Positions 8,605-19,088 of a DNA stretch of 64,000 nucleotides are shown in pieces. The stretch covers positions 110,203 to 174,202 of the forward strand of contig NZ_FOVN01000004.1 of the NCBI RefSeq assembly GCF_900115185.1. Reading direction: 5' to 3'. The notes beneath the pieces were generated by a model. The model searched no databases and was not told where the DNA came from. It saw only the letters and a program-made list of their open reading frames with translations. A program made the translations under genes and the position numbers. The DNA is from Algorimicrobium echini (GTDB lineage: Bacteria; Bacteroidota; Bacteroidia; Flavobacteriales; Flavobacteriaceae). Positions within the stretch are counted from its first letter, which is position 1; the number at the start of each line of letters is the position of its first letter.

Positions 8605-11442
8605 TTAATACCATCTTCTGGTAAATAATCCTAACAAGGTTTTAAAATCTAAGGTGACAATAAATCTGATTTTCTCGGCATATTGCGGTTGAGCTATTTC
8701 CCATCCTAAATTTGAATAAACAGGAAAATAGAGTTCAAAATAATCTTCAATTAAACTCACGCGAACACCAGTATCGTAAACAAATTCGGCACCAGTGTCA
8801 TGATTTTTTACCAAACCAACATCACCATAAGCCAAAATATATTTCCAAATAGTCATGCTGCCATTTAAAGTGGTTATCCATTGGTTTGCAAAACTTGGTT
8901 GTAATTGCGACTTAAAACCGCCTTCAGCTATAATAAGTTGCTGACTAAATAATCCATCACTTTCCGAGCGTCCATAGTAATTGTAATCGAATAAATAATC
9001 GGTTGGTCTATCTAGAGCAAAGCTAAAATAATCAGAATCCCTAAACGTTTTATTGTACAGAAAAACACCTGCAAAAAAACGTAAATTATACTGCCTATTA
9101 TTTTTGGTTAGCTTTCTGTACTCATAGTTTAAGGCGACCTTTCCAAATTTTTCAGAAAACTGCGTGTCTGCAAACCAAGAGGAATAATTTACCAAATCTT
9201 TGTCTATATGATTATAACGTAAATTAAGAACGCCATAGTTTGGTTGGTTGGTTTCGGAAGTTAATAAAGCAGAAGGATCTGAATCTCTATTAATATCTAC
9301 ATAACGTAAGTTTAAGTAATGACGTTTGTTAGAGCGTAAATTATTTTTATCTCTAAACGAAAGCTGAACAGCAGGTGTGAATTTTCTGACAAACAAATCC
9401 TCTGCATAACTAGAATAGCTTGCACCTACACCATAATTAATATTGAATAATGGTGAGGAATCATCAATATACTGAATGTAATTTAATGTTACAGATCCTG
9501 TAAGTGATTGTGATTTTAAACCATATTGTGGTGCTATTTTGTAATAAAAAGGTTTTCGTAACACGGTTTTATTGTAAGCTTTAACACCTAAAACAATACC
9601 ATCATAAATATTATTAAACTCCACAATTGGCATTAGGAAAATCTGATTGTAATCAGGATCTTCAATATCTTTTATTAATCTAATTTGTAAGGGTCTGTTA
9701 AAAAGAGCTTTGGTAAGTGTCTTGGTGTTATTCCGGACATTAAATTCAGGCACAATTTGATCGTGATTTAATACGACCTTGGTTGTTTGGGTATCGGGAA
9801 TTGTAACGGTTAGGGAATCCTTAATACTATTTAACCAAATTTTAGACGTGACCGTTTTATCGGTAAATGAAAACAAGGAAATAGGGACACTTATATCACT
9901 ATTATTTTTAATGGTTACATGTATGGAATCGTTTTCGCGAATGGCTTTAGAAATGGTGTAATCAATATATTTTTTGGTGTGAATATAATCGGTAAAAAAC
10001 CACTCTAAATCTTTGTCAGTTTTTGATTTTACAAAGCGTTCAAAACGTTCGGTATTGACTTCTTTATGTCTATTTGTAATTAGAAATTCGGTGAGTATAG
10101 AATCAACCAGTTGATTTCCCAAATAATCATTCATGTATTTTAAACCTACACCAGCCTTGTATTTGTTAGCTATATTTTCATTAAATTTTATTAATGAATC
10201 CTTCGGCATGGTTAGTGGTTGGTCTATATTTTGGCGCGCCATGTGCATGTACAGAAAACTATATTGAGCATTGAAATCTAATTGCATAGCATGAAAAGAT
10301 TTAATACCCCAGATATTGGAAAGTGTTCCAGCTAATTTCATGTCTGGATAATTTTCATCTACATATTTCATTAAATAGTAGGTTTGAATTCCATCCATTA
10401 ACCATTGGTCCGTTCGCGGATTAATTAATAATATATTCTCTAAATAATTGCGAAGTCCTGTTTTTAAAATTTTCAATTCATACTGAAAGTGATCGGGAAA
10501 CGGTCTGATAAAACTTGGTAATAAATTCAAACCGTAAATAGGGCTTTTTCTGTAATCAATATCTGATATTAATAAGCGTTCATGCGGATAGTCTCCTAAA
10601 TTGTCGGTTAAAAATTGTACTATTTTGTCTGTTACCAAAGCCTTGTTCATGGCATTTAAATTCTCATCATCTACATTGGAGATTAATGTAAAGTTATCGG
10701 TTTCAATTTCTCGATATAGGGATAATTTATTTAGAAACAATTTGGAGTTCAAGCGGTTTTTACCTGAAAAAACAACTGTTTGATTGTCTTTAACGTGGTA
10801 ATAATCAATTTTATCTAATTCAGATTCTATATAATAATTTAAAGGACAAGTAATTTCTAGCCGAATATCTGATTCAGGTACAAACATATCATCCAAATCC
10901 TTATGGCTACTATATTGCCATTCGCCATTGTATACAGCAGGTGTTGCATACCAATACCGAAGGTTGTAGTCTCCATATGTGCTCACGCCATATCTTGTAA
11001 ACTTATCGTTAGGAACTTGTACAATATAATTTAAATGGATGGTATAAGAGTTCTTTGGTAGTAAAGGAGTTTCTAATTCAACTTTAACAACATCAATATG
11101 ATCTTTAACACGGTCAAACTCTAATTCTACTTCGTTTTGGTGAATGGAAGTAATTACGGAATAGCCACGATCTTCATTTTTTGCAAAGTGAAATTCTGTT
11201 TTAAATTCTTCTGAAAAACGCTTGGCCAGCGGTGTGTTTTTGGTAGCAAAACTATTACTCCAATCATTTAAATAAATACTTTGAAGTGTATCGTTCGTTT
11301 TATTAAAATAGGTAATGGTTTGAGAAATTCGGATCTGATTTTTAGTCACATCAAAGGTTGCTTTAACATCCATGGTATTTTGTCCAAATACTACAATGCC
11401 AAAAAATAAAAAGATGCTACTAAATAGATTTTTAATGCTCAA
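8605..11442 (-). CDS. M1-aminopeptidase-like outer membrane protein lacking the zinc motif
   Basis: 945 residues. There is a signal peptide (residues 1-20, ending FGQ), then an M1-peptidase-like N-terminal beta domain (about 25-250). A gluzincin-like region follows (about 260-520), with the segment QWLMDGIQTYY corresponding to the usual helix after the zinc site. No HExxH is present anywhere. The C-terminal 400 residues are rich in alternating aromatic strands and end in a W-Y pair, as in outer-membrane beta-barrels. Its stop overlaps the start region of the neighbouring EEP gene by four bases. A structural or degenerate peptidase role is inferred. Confidence 0.75.
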   Translation of the reverse strand: MSIKNLFSSIFLFFGIVVFGQNTMDVKATFDVTKNQIRISQTITYFNKTNDTLQSIYLNDWSNSFATKNTPLAKRFSEEFKTEFHFAKNEDRGYSVITSIHQNEVELEFDRVKDHIDVVKVELETPLLPKNSYTIHLNYIVQVPNDKFTRYGVSTYGDYNLRYWYATPAVYNGEWQYSSHKDLDDMFVPESDIRLEITCPLNYYIESELDKIDYYHVKDNQTVVFSGKNRLNSKLFLNKLSLYREIETDNFTLISNVDDENLNAMNKALVTDKIVQFLTDNLGDYPHERLLISDIDYRKSPIYGLNLLPSFIRPFPDHFQYELKILKTGLRNYLENILLINPRTDQWLMDGIQTYYLMKYVDENYPDMKLAGTLSNIWGIKSFHAMQLDFNAQYSFLYMHMARQNIDQPLTMPKDSLIKFNENIANKYKAGVGLKYMNDYLGNQLVDSILTEFLITNRHKEVNTERFERFVKSKTDKDLEWFFTDYIHTKKYIDYTISKAIRENDSIHVTIKNNSDISVPISLFSFTDKTVTSKIWLNSIKDSLTVTIPDTQTTKVVLNHDQIVPEFNVRNNTKTLTKALFNRPLQIRLIKDIEDPDYNQIFLMPIVEFNNIYDGIVLGVKAYNKTVLRKPFYYKIAPQYGLKSQSLTGSVTLNYIQYIDDSSPLFNINYGVGASYSSYAEDLFVRKFTPAVQLSFRDKNNLRSNKRHYLNLRYVDINRDSDPSALLTSETNQPNYGVLNLRYNHIDKDLVNYSSWFADTQFSEKFGKVALNYEYRKLTKNNRQYNLRFFAGVFLYNKTFRDSDYFSFALDRPTDYLFDYNYYGRSESDGLFSQQLIIAEGGFKSQLQPSFANQWITTLNGSMTIWKYILAYGDVGLVKNHDTGAEFVYDTGVRVSLIEDYFELYFPVYSNLGWEIAQPQYAEKIRFIVTLDFKTLLGLFTRRWY

Positions 11443-12713
11443 TGTGTTTTAATAAACTTTAAAGGTTCAACCTGTGTGTTGCTGGCTACAATATAATAGA
11501 TGCCAGCTGATAAATTTGTTAAGGATACGTTATAAGTATACGCAGTTTGAACAGGAATGGTTTTTACTTGTTGTCCTAGTGTGTTGTATATTTTTAGGAT
11601 ATCTGTGTCATGAAAAAGCTTATTTACTTTTAGTGTTAAACTATTTTGAATGTAATTTGAACCCACTATTTCAATAGATTTTGATAGTGTTGTTGAAAAC
11701 TCTGGAATGGATAATGAGGCATTTGTTGAAATTTGTAAGGTTACCGGTAAGTGGTCGCTAAAATAATGAAGTGCCTCACGGATATTAAATGAAAACTTAA
11801 TACCAGCACATTCAGAATCGATTATGGATTGATTAAAACAATCAGTATTACCATTGTTTCCATAAACCTGATAGGAATTAGGTTCATAATACAGGTCTGT
11901 ATTGGAAAGCATGTTTTCTGATGTCATGATAAAATCAAAACGGTCATCAAAACCACCAGTTGTGCCACCAAAACCAGTTTGTGTTCGGGTAGATTGTGTA
12001 AATACATCCACAAAGTTAGTATTGTTATGCCAGCTGCCAATTTTGTTAGCAGGATCTGTAAATGTAATTGTATTGGTAGGGTTTATCAATTCCTGAAAAG
12101 CAGGTTCCGAACTGGTATACACATTAAAATCGCCTGCAAGCAGCACATTGCTATTTGCAGGCAACGTGCTTAAATAACTTGTTAAGTCGTTTACCATTTG
12201 TAAGCGGTAAGCCTGATTTTCGGTGCCACTAGAGGCTTTTAAATGACAGACAATAGCATTTAAATAAATAGGATTACTAGCTTGATTTACTGTGTTTAAT
12301 TTTAAGCGATAATGGTTGAAATCTCTAAAGATAGTAGGTACAATTGTCTGACTTTCTAATATGAATTTAGAACTGTTAAAATATATCAAATTCTGCAAAT
12401 CGTTCTGATTTCCTATGGTATCATCCGAAGTGTTTAGCTGAAAGGTTGCCATTTCAAAATTGCTATTTACCCGATCTTGAATCATCTGCAAAATGCTATT
12501 AGCACCAAAGGCATTATTGAGTTCGCAAACCATGAAAATGTCTGGTTGGTAATCGTTTAAAATAACCTCTAAATATGCTAAACGATTGGGTACAGCGTTT
12601 TCCAAAGGAAAGTTTAGTACGTTATAAAACATCACATTAAAGGATGTTTGTGCACGTATTCCTGTAAAATTTAAGATGCCCAAAAGCATCAAAAACAGCC
12701 AATTCTTTTTCAT
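11439..12713 (-). CDS. Secreted endonuclease/exonuclease/phosphatase-family protein with type IX sorting domain
   Basis: 424 residues. A signal peptide ends near IRAQ (residue 22). The EEP (DNase I-like) fold is shown by FNVMFYNVLNFP, LAGDFNVYTSSE and FSDHLPVTLQI, which carry the expected Asn, Asp-x-Asn and Asp-His catalytic residues. The last 80 residues form a type IX secretion type A sorting domain (SIEIVGSNYIQNSLTLKV ... SAGIYYIVAS ... KFIKTH). It is probably an extracellular nuclease or phosphodiesterase. Its stop overlaps the downstream gene by four bases, so the two are co-transcribed. Confidence 0.85.
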   Translation of the reverse strand: MKKNWLFLMLLGILNFTGIRAQTSFNVMFYNVLNFPLENAVPNRLAYLEVILNDYQPDIFMVCELNNAFGANSILQMIQDRVNSNFEMATFQLNTSDDTIGNQNDLQNLIYFNSSKFILESQTIVPTIFRDFNHYRLKLNTVNQASNPIYLNAIVCHLKASSGTENQAYRLQMVNDLTSYLSTLPANSNVLLAGDFNVYTSSEPAFQELINPTNTITFTDPANKIGSWHNNTNFVDVFTQSTRTQTGFGGTTGGFDDRFDFIMTSENMLSNTDLYYEPNSYQVYGNNGNTDCFNQSIIDSECAGIKFSFNIREALHYFSDHLPVTLQISTNASLSIPEFSTTLSKSIEIVGSNYIQNSLTLKVNKLFHDTDILKIYNTLGQQVKTIPVQTAYTYNVSLTNLSAGIYYIVASNTQVEPLKFIKTH

Positions 12714-12733
12714 ATGGTAGGTGTGGAACTATT

Positions 12734-13423
12734 TTAGAAGTTTGGACTAAGGTCAGATTCTTTATAGAAACTATCCAAGATTGGAATCACTTCGTCTGCT
12801 GTATCAACCAAGTGAATTAGATCCAAATCCTTAGCACTTACGTTAGCAAAGCCATCTAAAACCGTTGCTTTAATCCAATCTAATAAACCAGACCAGAAAT
12901 CGGTTCCTACTAATATAATTGGGAATTTTTCAATTTTGTTTGTCTGAATAAGGGTTATGGCCTCAAACAACTCATCCAAAGTTCCAAAGCCACCAGGCAT
13001 CACCACAAAACCTTGTGAATACTTAACAAACATAACTTTTCTAACAAAGAAATAATCAAAATCTAAACTTTTGTCAGAATCAATGTAAGGGTTGTCGTGT
13101 TGCTCAAAGGGTAAATCAATATTTAAGCCTACAGATGTCCCACCAGCAATATGCGCACCTTTATTACCAGCTTCCATAATTCCGGGACCACCTCCTGTTA
13201 TAACACCATAGCCATGTTCTACAATTTTACAAGCAACTTCTTCCGCTAGTTTATAGTATTTATGGTCTGGTTTGGTTCGAGCAGAACCAAATATAGAAAC
13301 ACAAGGTCCTATTTTACTTAATTTTTCATAGCCGCTTACAAATTCGCCCATGATTTTAAATATAGCCCAAGAGTCATTTGTTTTTACTTCATTCCAACGT
13401 TTATGGTGTTGTTCAGTTCTCAT
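12734..13423 (-). CDS. LOG-family protein (cytokinin riboside 5'-monophosphate phosphoribohydrolase-like)
   Basis: 229 residues. The Rossmann-like fold motifs are GYGVITGGGPGIMEAGNKGA and VMPGGFGTLDELFEA; the latter is the PGGxGTxxE signature that binds the nucleotide monophosphate. Family members release the base from nucleoside monophosphates; in bacteria the physiological substrate is often unclear. It lies just upstream (in transcription order) of the EEP nuclease gene with a 20-base gap, so the three minus-strand genes 12734, 11439 and 8605 may form one operon. Confidence 0.88.
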   Translation of the reverse strand: MRTEQHHKRWNEVKTNDSWAIFKIMGEFVSGYEKLSKIGPCVSIFGSARTKPDHKYYKLAEEVACKIVEHGYGVITGGGPGIMEAGNKGAHIAGGTSVGLNIDLPFEQHDNPYIDSDKSLDFDYFFVRKVMFVKYSQGFVVMPGGFGTLDELFEAITLIQTNKIEKFPIILVGTDFWSGLLDWIKATVLDGFANVSAKDLDLIHLVDTADEVIPILDSFYKESDLSPNF

Positions 13424-13588
13424 TTTATATAATTTTTTTTAAGTTATCTTTTTAAGTACTTGGAAAACATAAATCCAACAGCAAATTTAAGAGAAATAAG
13501 CGCATTATTCATGCTTTATTTGAATCATTTCAATTTCAGTGAAAATTCCTGTTTTCATCAAGTGAATTGTTTAAAAAAAGGACATGAA

Positions 13589-13617
13589 AAAAGACAAATC
13601 GACTGGATTTGTCTTTT
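13589..13617 (-). terminator. Terminator after the small membrane protein gene
   Basis: AAAAGACAAATC (13589-13600) pairs perfectly with GATTTGTCTTTT (13606-13617). It lies 24 bases past the stop of the 56-residue membrane protein, and A/T runs on both sides could make it bidirectional. Confidence 0.85.
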
Positions 13618-13640
13618 AAAAATCATGTTTAATTTCTGTG

Positions 13641-13835
<195 letters not shown>

Positions 13836-13867
13836 CTACTAATCTAATAAATATTTCTGAAATGTAA

Positions 13868-16699
13868 TTACTTTAATTCTTTTTTTAGAAATTGAGCCGT
13901 ATAGCTTTTTTTGTTTTTAATAATGTCTTCAGGTGTGCCTTTGGCTATAATTTCGCCGCCACCTTTACCGCCTTCATAGCCAACATCAATAATATAATCT
14001 ACTGTTTTAATCACATCCAAATTGTGTTCAATGATTAAAACGGTATTGCCTTTATTAACCAATTTATTTAATACTTGCATCAATACACGAATGTCTTCAA
14101 AATGCAATCCTGTTGTAGGTTCATCTAAAATATAGAAGGTGTTTCCTGTATCACGTTTGCTTAATTCGGTTGCCAACTTAATCCTTTGGGCTTCACCACC
14201 AGAAAGGGTTGTGCTTTGCTGACCCAGTGTAATATAACCCAAACCAACATCTTGAATGGTTTTTACTTTTTTATGAATTTTAGGAATGTGTTCAAAGAAC
14301 TCAACCGCTTCATTCATGGTCATATTTAATACATCGCTAATGGATTTGCCTTTATATCTAATTTCCAATGTTTCCCTATTAAAACGTTTGCCTTGACAGG
14401 TTTCACACTCTACATAAACGTCTGGAAGAAAATTCATTTCAATAACCCGTAAACCACCACCTTGGCAGGTTTCGCAACGACCACCTTTTACATTAAAACT
14501 AAAACGTCCTGGTTTATAACCACGTATCATGGCTTCTGGAATTTTAGCAAATAAACTGCGTATTTCACTAAAAACGCCTGTATATGTGGCTGGATTACTT
14601 CGTGGTGTTCTGCCAATTGGCGACTGGTTTATATCGATAACTTTGTCAATATGTTCCAAGCCTTTTATGCTTTTATAAGGCATTGGTTTTTTAACGCCAT
14701 TAAAATAGTGCGCATTCATAATCGGGTAGAGGGTCTCGTTTATTAGGGTGGATTTCCCGCTTCCAGAAACACCAGTTATACCTATCATTTTTCCCAAAGG
14801 AATATCAACAGATACATTTTTTAAATTGTTTCCCGTACAACCTTTTAAGGTTAGTGTTTTGCCATTCCCTTCCCGACGTTTTTTAGGAACTTCAATCTCT
14901 TTTTTACCGTTTAAATAATCGGCCGTTAAGGTATTGTGTGTTTTCAACTCCTCTGGTGTACCAATACTAATAATTTCGCCACCATGTTTTCCGGCTCGTG
15001 GTCCAATGTCAATTACATAATCGGCATGTTCTATCATATCCTTGTCATGCTCTACTACAATTACGGAGTTTCCAATATCGCGTAAGGATACCAAGGACTT
15101 TATCAGTTTTTCATTATCACGTTGATGTAAACCTATACTCGGTTCATCTAGAATATATAAAACGCCAACTAATTGCGAACCTATTTGAGTAGCTAGTCGA
15201 ATCCGTTGTGCCTCACCACCTGAAAGCGATTTAGAGCTTCTGTTTAATGACAAATAATCCAAGCCAACATCTAATAAAAATTGGGTTCGCGATGAAATTT
15301 CTTTAATAATCTCCTCGGAAATTTTGACTTGTTTTTCAGATAGGTGTTTTGGTAAATCCTGAAACCACGCACCTAAATCTACTAAATCTTTATTGGCTAA
15401 TTCGGCAATATTTAAACCATTCACTTTAAAATAAAGCGATTCTTTTCGCAGTCGTGCGCCTTCACAGGTAGTACAAACCACTTTATCCATATATTCTTTA
15501 GCCCAGCGTTTTAAAGAAGTTGTTTCAGCCGTGTTGTATTGATTTTCTATAAAATTAGCAACGCCTTCAAAATCTATTTTATAATCTCGGGTAATGCCTA
15601 AAGTCTTGCTTTCTACCTCAAATTTTTCGTTACCACCATATAAAATCATCTGTTTGGCAGCATCCGGAATATCCTTATAAGCATCGTTTAGTGAGAAATT
15701 ATAGCGTGTTGCAATGGTTTCAAATTGCTTGAAAATCCAACTGTTTTTTTGCGGACCATGAGGCGCTAATGCACCTGCTTTTATAGATAGAGATGGGTCT
15801 GGAATAATCTTATTTTCATTCACTTGATACAAAGTTCCTATCCCATTACACGTAGGACATGCACCTTTAGGCGAGTTGAATGAAAAATTATTTGGTTCCG
15901 GATTAGGATAGGATATTCCCGAACTCGGACACATTAGATTCCGACTAAAATAGCGTACTTCTTGAGTGTCTTGGTCAATAACCATTAGCACATCTTCACC
16001 ATGATACATGGCTGTATTAATGCTTTCGGTTAAGCGTTTGTCGTTATCGGCTGTAGTATCAATTTTAAGACGATCAATCACAATTTCAATATCGTGATTT
16101 TTATAACGATCCAGTTTCATGCCTTTTACTAGGTCTTTAATTTCGCCATCGGTTCTGACTTTTACAAAGCCTTGTTTGGCTATTTGCTCAAACAACTCAC
16201 GATAATGTCCTTTTCTAGAACGCACGACAGGTGCTAAAATATTAATACGTTTCCCGTTAAAAGTTTCTGTAATTAATTCTTTTATCTGTTCGTCATTATA
16301 GCTCACCATTTGTTCGCCAGTGTTATAACTATAGGCATCACTAGCTCTGGCGTATAACAGACGTAAAAAATCGTAAATTTCGGTAATGGTTCCAACCGTA
16401 GATCGTGGCGATTTACTCGTCGTTTTTTGCTCAATGGCAATAACAGGCGAAAGCCCATCAATTTTATCCACATCAGGACGTTCTAAACCACCTAAAAACT
16501 GACGCGCATAAGCCGAAAACGTTTCAATATACCGTCTTTGTCCTTCGGCATAAATGGTATCAAAAGCCAATGACGATTTACCACTACCAGACAAACCCGT
16601 AATTACAACCAGTTTTTCTCTAGGAATGGAAACATCTATATTTTTTAGGTTGTGAACGCGTGCGCCTTGAACCTCAATAGTATCTTCAAATTTACTCAT
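13868..16699 (-). CDS. uvrA: Excinuclease ABC subunit A
   Basis: 943 residues, full length for UvrA. Two ABC ATPase modules are present: Walker A GLSGSGKSS near residue 34 and GVSGSGKST near 640, and the signatures SLSGGEAQR and TLSGGEAQR. The zinc-finger cysteine pairs CPTCNGIGT and CETCQGGG/CETCQGKRF are intact. UvrA dimers scan DNA for bulky lesions and load UvrB in nucleotide excision repair. A CAAAGGTA sequence at 16736-16743 (TACCTTTG on the minus strand) is a likely -7 box about 37 bases upstream of the start. Confidence 0.97.
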   Translation of the reverse strand: MSKFEDTIEVQGARVHNLKNIDVSIPREKLVVITGLSGSGKSSLAFDTIYAEGQRRYIETFSAYARQFLGGLERPDVDKIDGLSPVIAIEQKTTSKSPRSTVGTITEIYDFLRLLYARASDAYSYNTGEQMVSYNDEQIKELITETFNGKRINILAPVVRSRKGHYRELFEQIAKQGFVKVRTDGEIKDLVKGMKLDRYKNHDIEIVIDRLKIDTTADNDKRLTESINTAMYHGEDVLMVIDQDTQEVRYFSRNLMCPSSGISYPNPEPNNFSFNSPKGACPTCNGIGTLYQVNENKIIPDPSLSIKAGALAPHGPQKNSWIFKQFETIATRYNFSLNDAYKDIPDAAKQMILYGGNEKFEVESKTLGITRDYKIDFEGVANFIENQYNTAETTSLKRWAKEYMDKVVCTTCEGARLRKESLYFKVNGLNIAELANKDLVDLGAWFQDLPKHLSEKQVKISEEIIKEISSRTQFLLDVGLDYLSLNRSSKSLSGGEAQRIRLATQIGSQLVGVLYILDEPSIGLHQRDNEKLIKSLVSLRDIGNSVIVVEHDKDMIEHADYVIDIGPRAGKHGGEIISIGTPEELKTHNTLTADYLNGKKEIEVPKKRREGNGKTLTLKGCTGNNLKNVSVDIPLGKMIGITGVSGSGKSTLINETLYPIMNAHYFNGVKKPMPYKSIKGLEHIDKVIDINQSPIGRTPRSNPATYTGVFSEIRSLFAKIPEAMIRGYKPGRFSFNVKGGRCETCQGGGLRVIEMNFLPDVYVECETCQGKRFNRETLEIRYKGKSISDVLNMTMNEAVEFFEHIPKIHKKVKTIQDVGLGYITLGQQSTTLSGGEAQRIKLATELSKRDTGNTFYILDEPTTGLHFEDIRVLMQVLNKLVNKGNTVLIIEHNLDVIKTVDYIIDVGYEGGKGGGEIIAKGTPEDIIKNKKSYTAQFLKKELK

Positions 16700-16885
16700 A
16701 GCATAGCAATCTGGACTGATTTACAGACCAGTTTGCAAAGGTACAGATTATGCTTTTAATTATAAAACGATGTCTGTTTATGATTTATTCTAGAATTACC
16801 CTTTTGAAAGATTTTTACAATATCTATTTAAAATTTTAAGAGACATTAAACAAAAACCTTTACATTAGGTGTTATAATAGAAAAC

Positions 16886-17761
16886 ATGAAACGCATACTT
16901 ATAACTGGCGCAACAGGCCATATTGGGTCTGAAGTTTTGGCTTCCCTTTGCAAGAGTCCACAAGATTTAGAAATAGTGGCAGCTGTTCGTAATGTAGAGG
17001 CAGCTGAACAACAATTTCAGCCAAGTTCCCAACTAACATTTCAGGTATTCGACTTTGAAAAACCAGACACCTTTAGTCAGGCATTTCAAGGTGTTGATAG
17101 TCTGTTTTTGCTGCGTCCACCACAACTGGCCGATGTAGATAGGTATTTTAAGCCGCTTTTGGAAGCGGCAAAAACCAGTGGTATTCAACAGGTGGTGTTT
17201 TTATCCGTTCAAGGTGTAGAAACTAGTAACATGATTCCACATTATAAAATTGAAGCCCTTATTAAAAATCTAGGTTTTCAGTATGTTTTTGTTCGGCCAG
17301 GTTATTTTATGCAAAATTTAACTTCCACATTATTGCCAGAAATTTTAAAAACGCAAACCATTACCTTACCAGCTGGCCAAGCAAAGTTTAATTGGGTAGA
17401 TGTGAAAAATATAGGTGAAGCAGTTGCGGTTTTAATCAAGGCGTTTGATTTGTATAAAAACCGTGGTTATGATATTACAGGCTCTGAAAATTTGAGTTTT
17501 CAAGCTGTTACCCATCAGATGACTATTATTCTTAACAAACCCTATCGTTTTAAAAGTATAAATCCTATTCGATTTTATTTTAAAAAACGAAAAGATGGTC
17601 TTACTACTGGTTTTGCTTTGGTAATGACCTTACTTCATTTTTTACCACGATTTCAAAAAGAACCAGAAATTTCCAATAATTTTTTTAAATTGACAGGCAA
17701 AAAACCGACCACTTTAGTCGCGTTTATCAATCGAGAACAGCATATATTTAATAAAACATAA
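16886..17761 (+). CDS. NmrA-like SDR-family NAD(P)-binding protein
   Basis: 291 residues. The Rossmann start KRILITGATGHIGSEV carries the atypical-SDR GxxGxxG motif. VFVRPGYFMQNL and NWVDVKNIGEAVA are typical of NmrA/QOR2-like proteins, which act as NAD(P)H-dependent quinone reductases or redox sensors. A catalytic YxxxK is not evident, which fits the NmrA branch. The following gene starts seven bases after its stop, suggesting co-transcription. Confidence 0.82.
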   Translation: MKRILITGATGHIGSEVLASLCKSPQDLEIVAAVRNVEAAEQQFQPSSQLTFQVFDFEKPDTFSQAFQGVDSLFLLRPPQLADVDRYFKPLLEAAKTSGIQQVVFLSVQGVETSNMIPHYKIEALIKNLGFQYVFVRPGYFMQNLTSTLLPEILKTQTITLPAGQAKFNWVDVKNIGEAVAVLIKAFDLYKNRGYDITGSENLSFQAVTHQMTIILNKPYRFKSINPIRFYFKKRKDGLTTGFALVMTLLHFLPRFQKEPEISNNFFKLTGKKPTTLVAFINREQHIFNKT

Positions 17762-17768
17762 TACACTT

Positions 17769-18296
17769 ATGAAGCAACTTTTAGGAATCAGCTCCAGAAT
17801 TAATCACCCAGAATATGGAAAGGGTGTGGTAACTAACGTCACCTCTAAGCATTACTGGGTCACTTTTATAGATTCCGGTTTAGAAACCATAGCTATTGAC
17901 TCTGAATTTGAAGTCATTGAGGCAGCCGAAGACGATGTGGATACCGTTAGTTTTGCAGAGGTAGAAAGTAGTTTGATACAAATTTTAAAACGTTGGAGTG
18001 ATGCCAGCGAAGTGGTTCATATAGCTGATAAATGGAAAGGTGGCAAACTGATTTTGGAACCTGGTGATACCAATCTGAAATCCAGCGAATTGCCGATTGA
18101 CACCTTTTTTCATAAAATTACTATGGTTCGTGACCGTTTGCGTGTTATGGAACAAAAAATAAATTCAAGTAATTTAAACGAACAAGAAAAAATAGATTTA
18201 CAGCAATACATTACCCGAAGTTATGGGAGTTTAACATCCTTTAATGTGTTATTTAAATTAAAGGAACAGCAATTTGTTGGGCAGCGTTCGAAATAG
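17769..18296 (+). CDS. Conserved hypothetical protein with SH3-like N-terminus
   Basis: 175 residues. Residues 1-55 (SRINHPEYGKGVVTNV...HYWVTFIDSGLETI) resemble a small SH3/KOW-like beta-barrel of the kind found in CarD-like or helicase-attached modules. The remainder is acidic and then helical. I do not recognise the whole family. It follows the NmrA-like gene by seven bases and probably shares its transcript. Confidence 0.55.
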   Translation: MKQLLGISSRINHPEYGKGVVTNVTSKHYWVTFIDSGLETIAIDSEFEVIEAAEDDVDTVSFAEVESSLIQILKRWSDASEVVHIADKWKGGKLILEPGDTNLKSSELPIDTFFHKITMVRDRLRVMEQKINSSNLNEQEKIDLQQYITRSYGSLTSFNVLFKLKEQQFVGQRSK

Positions 18297-18368
18297 GTTA
18301 GAAGTTTCGGTTTCTGGTTTTAGATTCAAGGTTTAAGATAATTGCTATTTAAACTGAAAACTGAACAG

Positions 18369-19082
18369 TTATTCTTTCCCAACAACATCATTCATTTTAA
18401 TACCTAAAAAAAGCATTTCATGAAAGGTAGGTAATATGGCGCCACTTTCGGTAGTTGTCCAATCATTCCATGAAGCTTCTAAACCTCCAATTGGTAGGAT
18501 ATCTACCCACATCCTGAATTTTACGGGTTTGTTATTTGTGTCTAAAAGCCATAAATACGAATCACCAGGTGTGGTGCCTCCTGTGGTGTACGTCACCAAT
18601 AGCGCTTCTTGATTGTTCCACTTTACCAAGCGTCTTTCCGTTCCTGGATCGAAAATTTTGTAAGGTGCTACAAGCCAAAAGGAATCATTATTAAAATAAC
18701 CAAGAGCTGTAGCTATGTATTCGGAAGCTTGTTCGCCTTGAACTTCAAAATTATGAACAAAGGCTTTACTTAAACTCGGGTTGTTTAAATTTAAATCTAC
18801 TTTGTAGTCTTTCCAATGAACCATACAGGTGTTTTCATTCTTTTGCCATTGGTAATGGTGCCTGTTTTTAAACGTCCATTCTATATAATTGGTTTCCAAG
18901 TAAGCTTCGTGGTTTAATGCTTGTAGCATTTTATGAGCTAGTGCGTCTGCTTGAGGGCCTTGTTGGCCAGCTGGTAAGTCTTCATTGTATTTAAAATAAA
19001 CAAAACCAAAAAATAGTAAACTGGGTAAGGTGAAGAAAATAATAACACCCATGACTATTTTAAGTATTTTCTTTGTTTTCAT
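18369..19082 (-). CDS. Membrane-anchored hypothetical protein
   Basis: 237 residues. A single hydrophobic segment (about 8-28) sits at the N-terminus, with the rest predicted periplasmic and rich in Trp and Tyr (for example YIEWTFKNRHHYQWQKNEN). Proteins of this type occur in Flavobacteriia without known function. It starts seven bases after the end of the upstream ATP-grasp gene and is probably the last gene of the four-gene minus-strand unit running from 22307 to 18369. Confidence 0.55.
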   Translation of the reverse strand: MKTKKILKIVMGVIIFFTLPSLLFFGFVYFKYNEDLPAGQQGPQADALAHKMLQALNHEAYLETNYIEWTFKNRHHYQWQKNENTCMVHWKDYKVDLNLNNPSLSKAFVHNFEVQGEQASEYIATALGYFNNDSFWLVAPYKIFDPGTERRLVKWNNQEALLVTYTTGGTTPGDSYLWLLDTNNKPVKFRMWVDILPIGGLEASWNDWTTTESGAILPTFHEMLFLGIKMNDVVGKE

Positions 19083-19088
19083 ACACAG

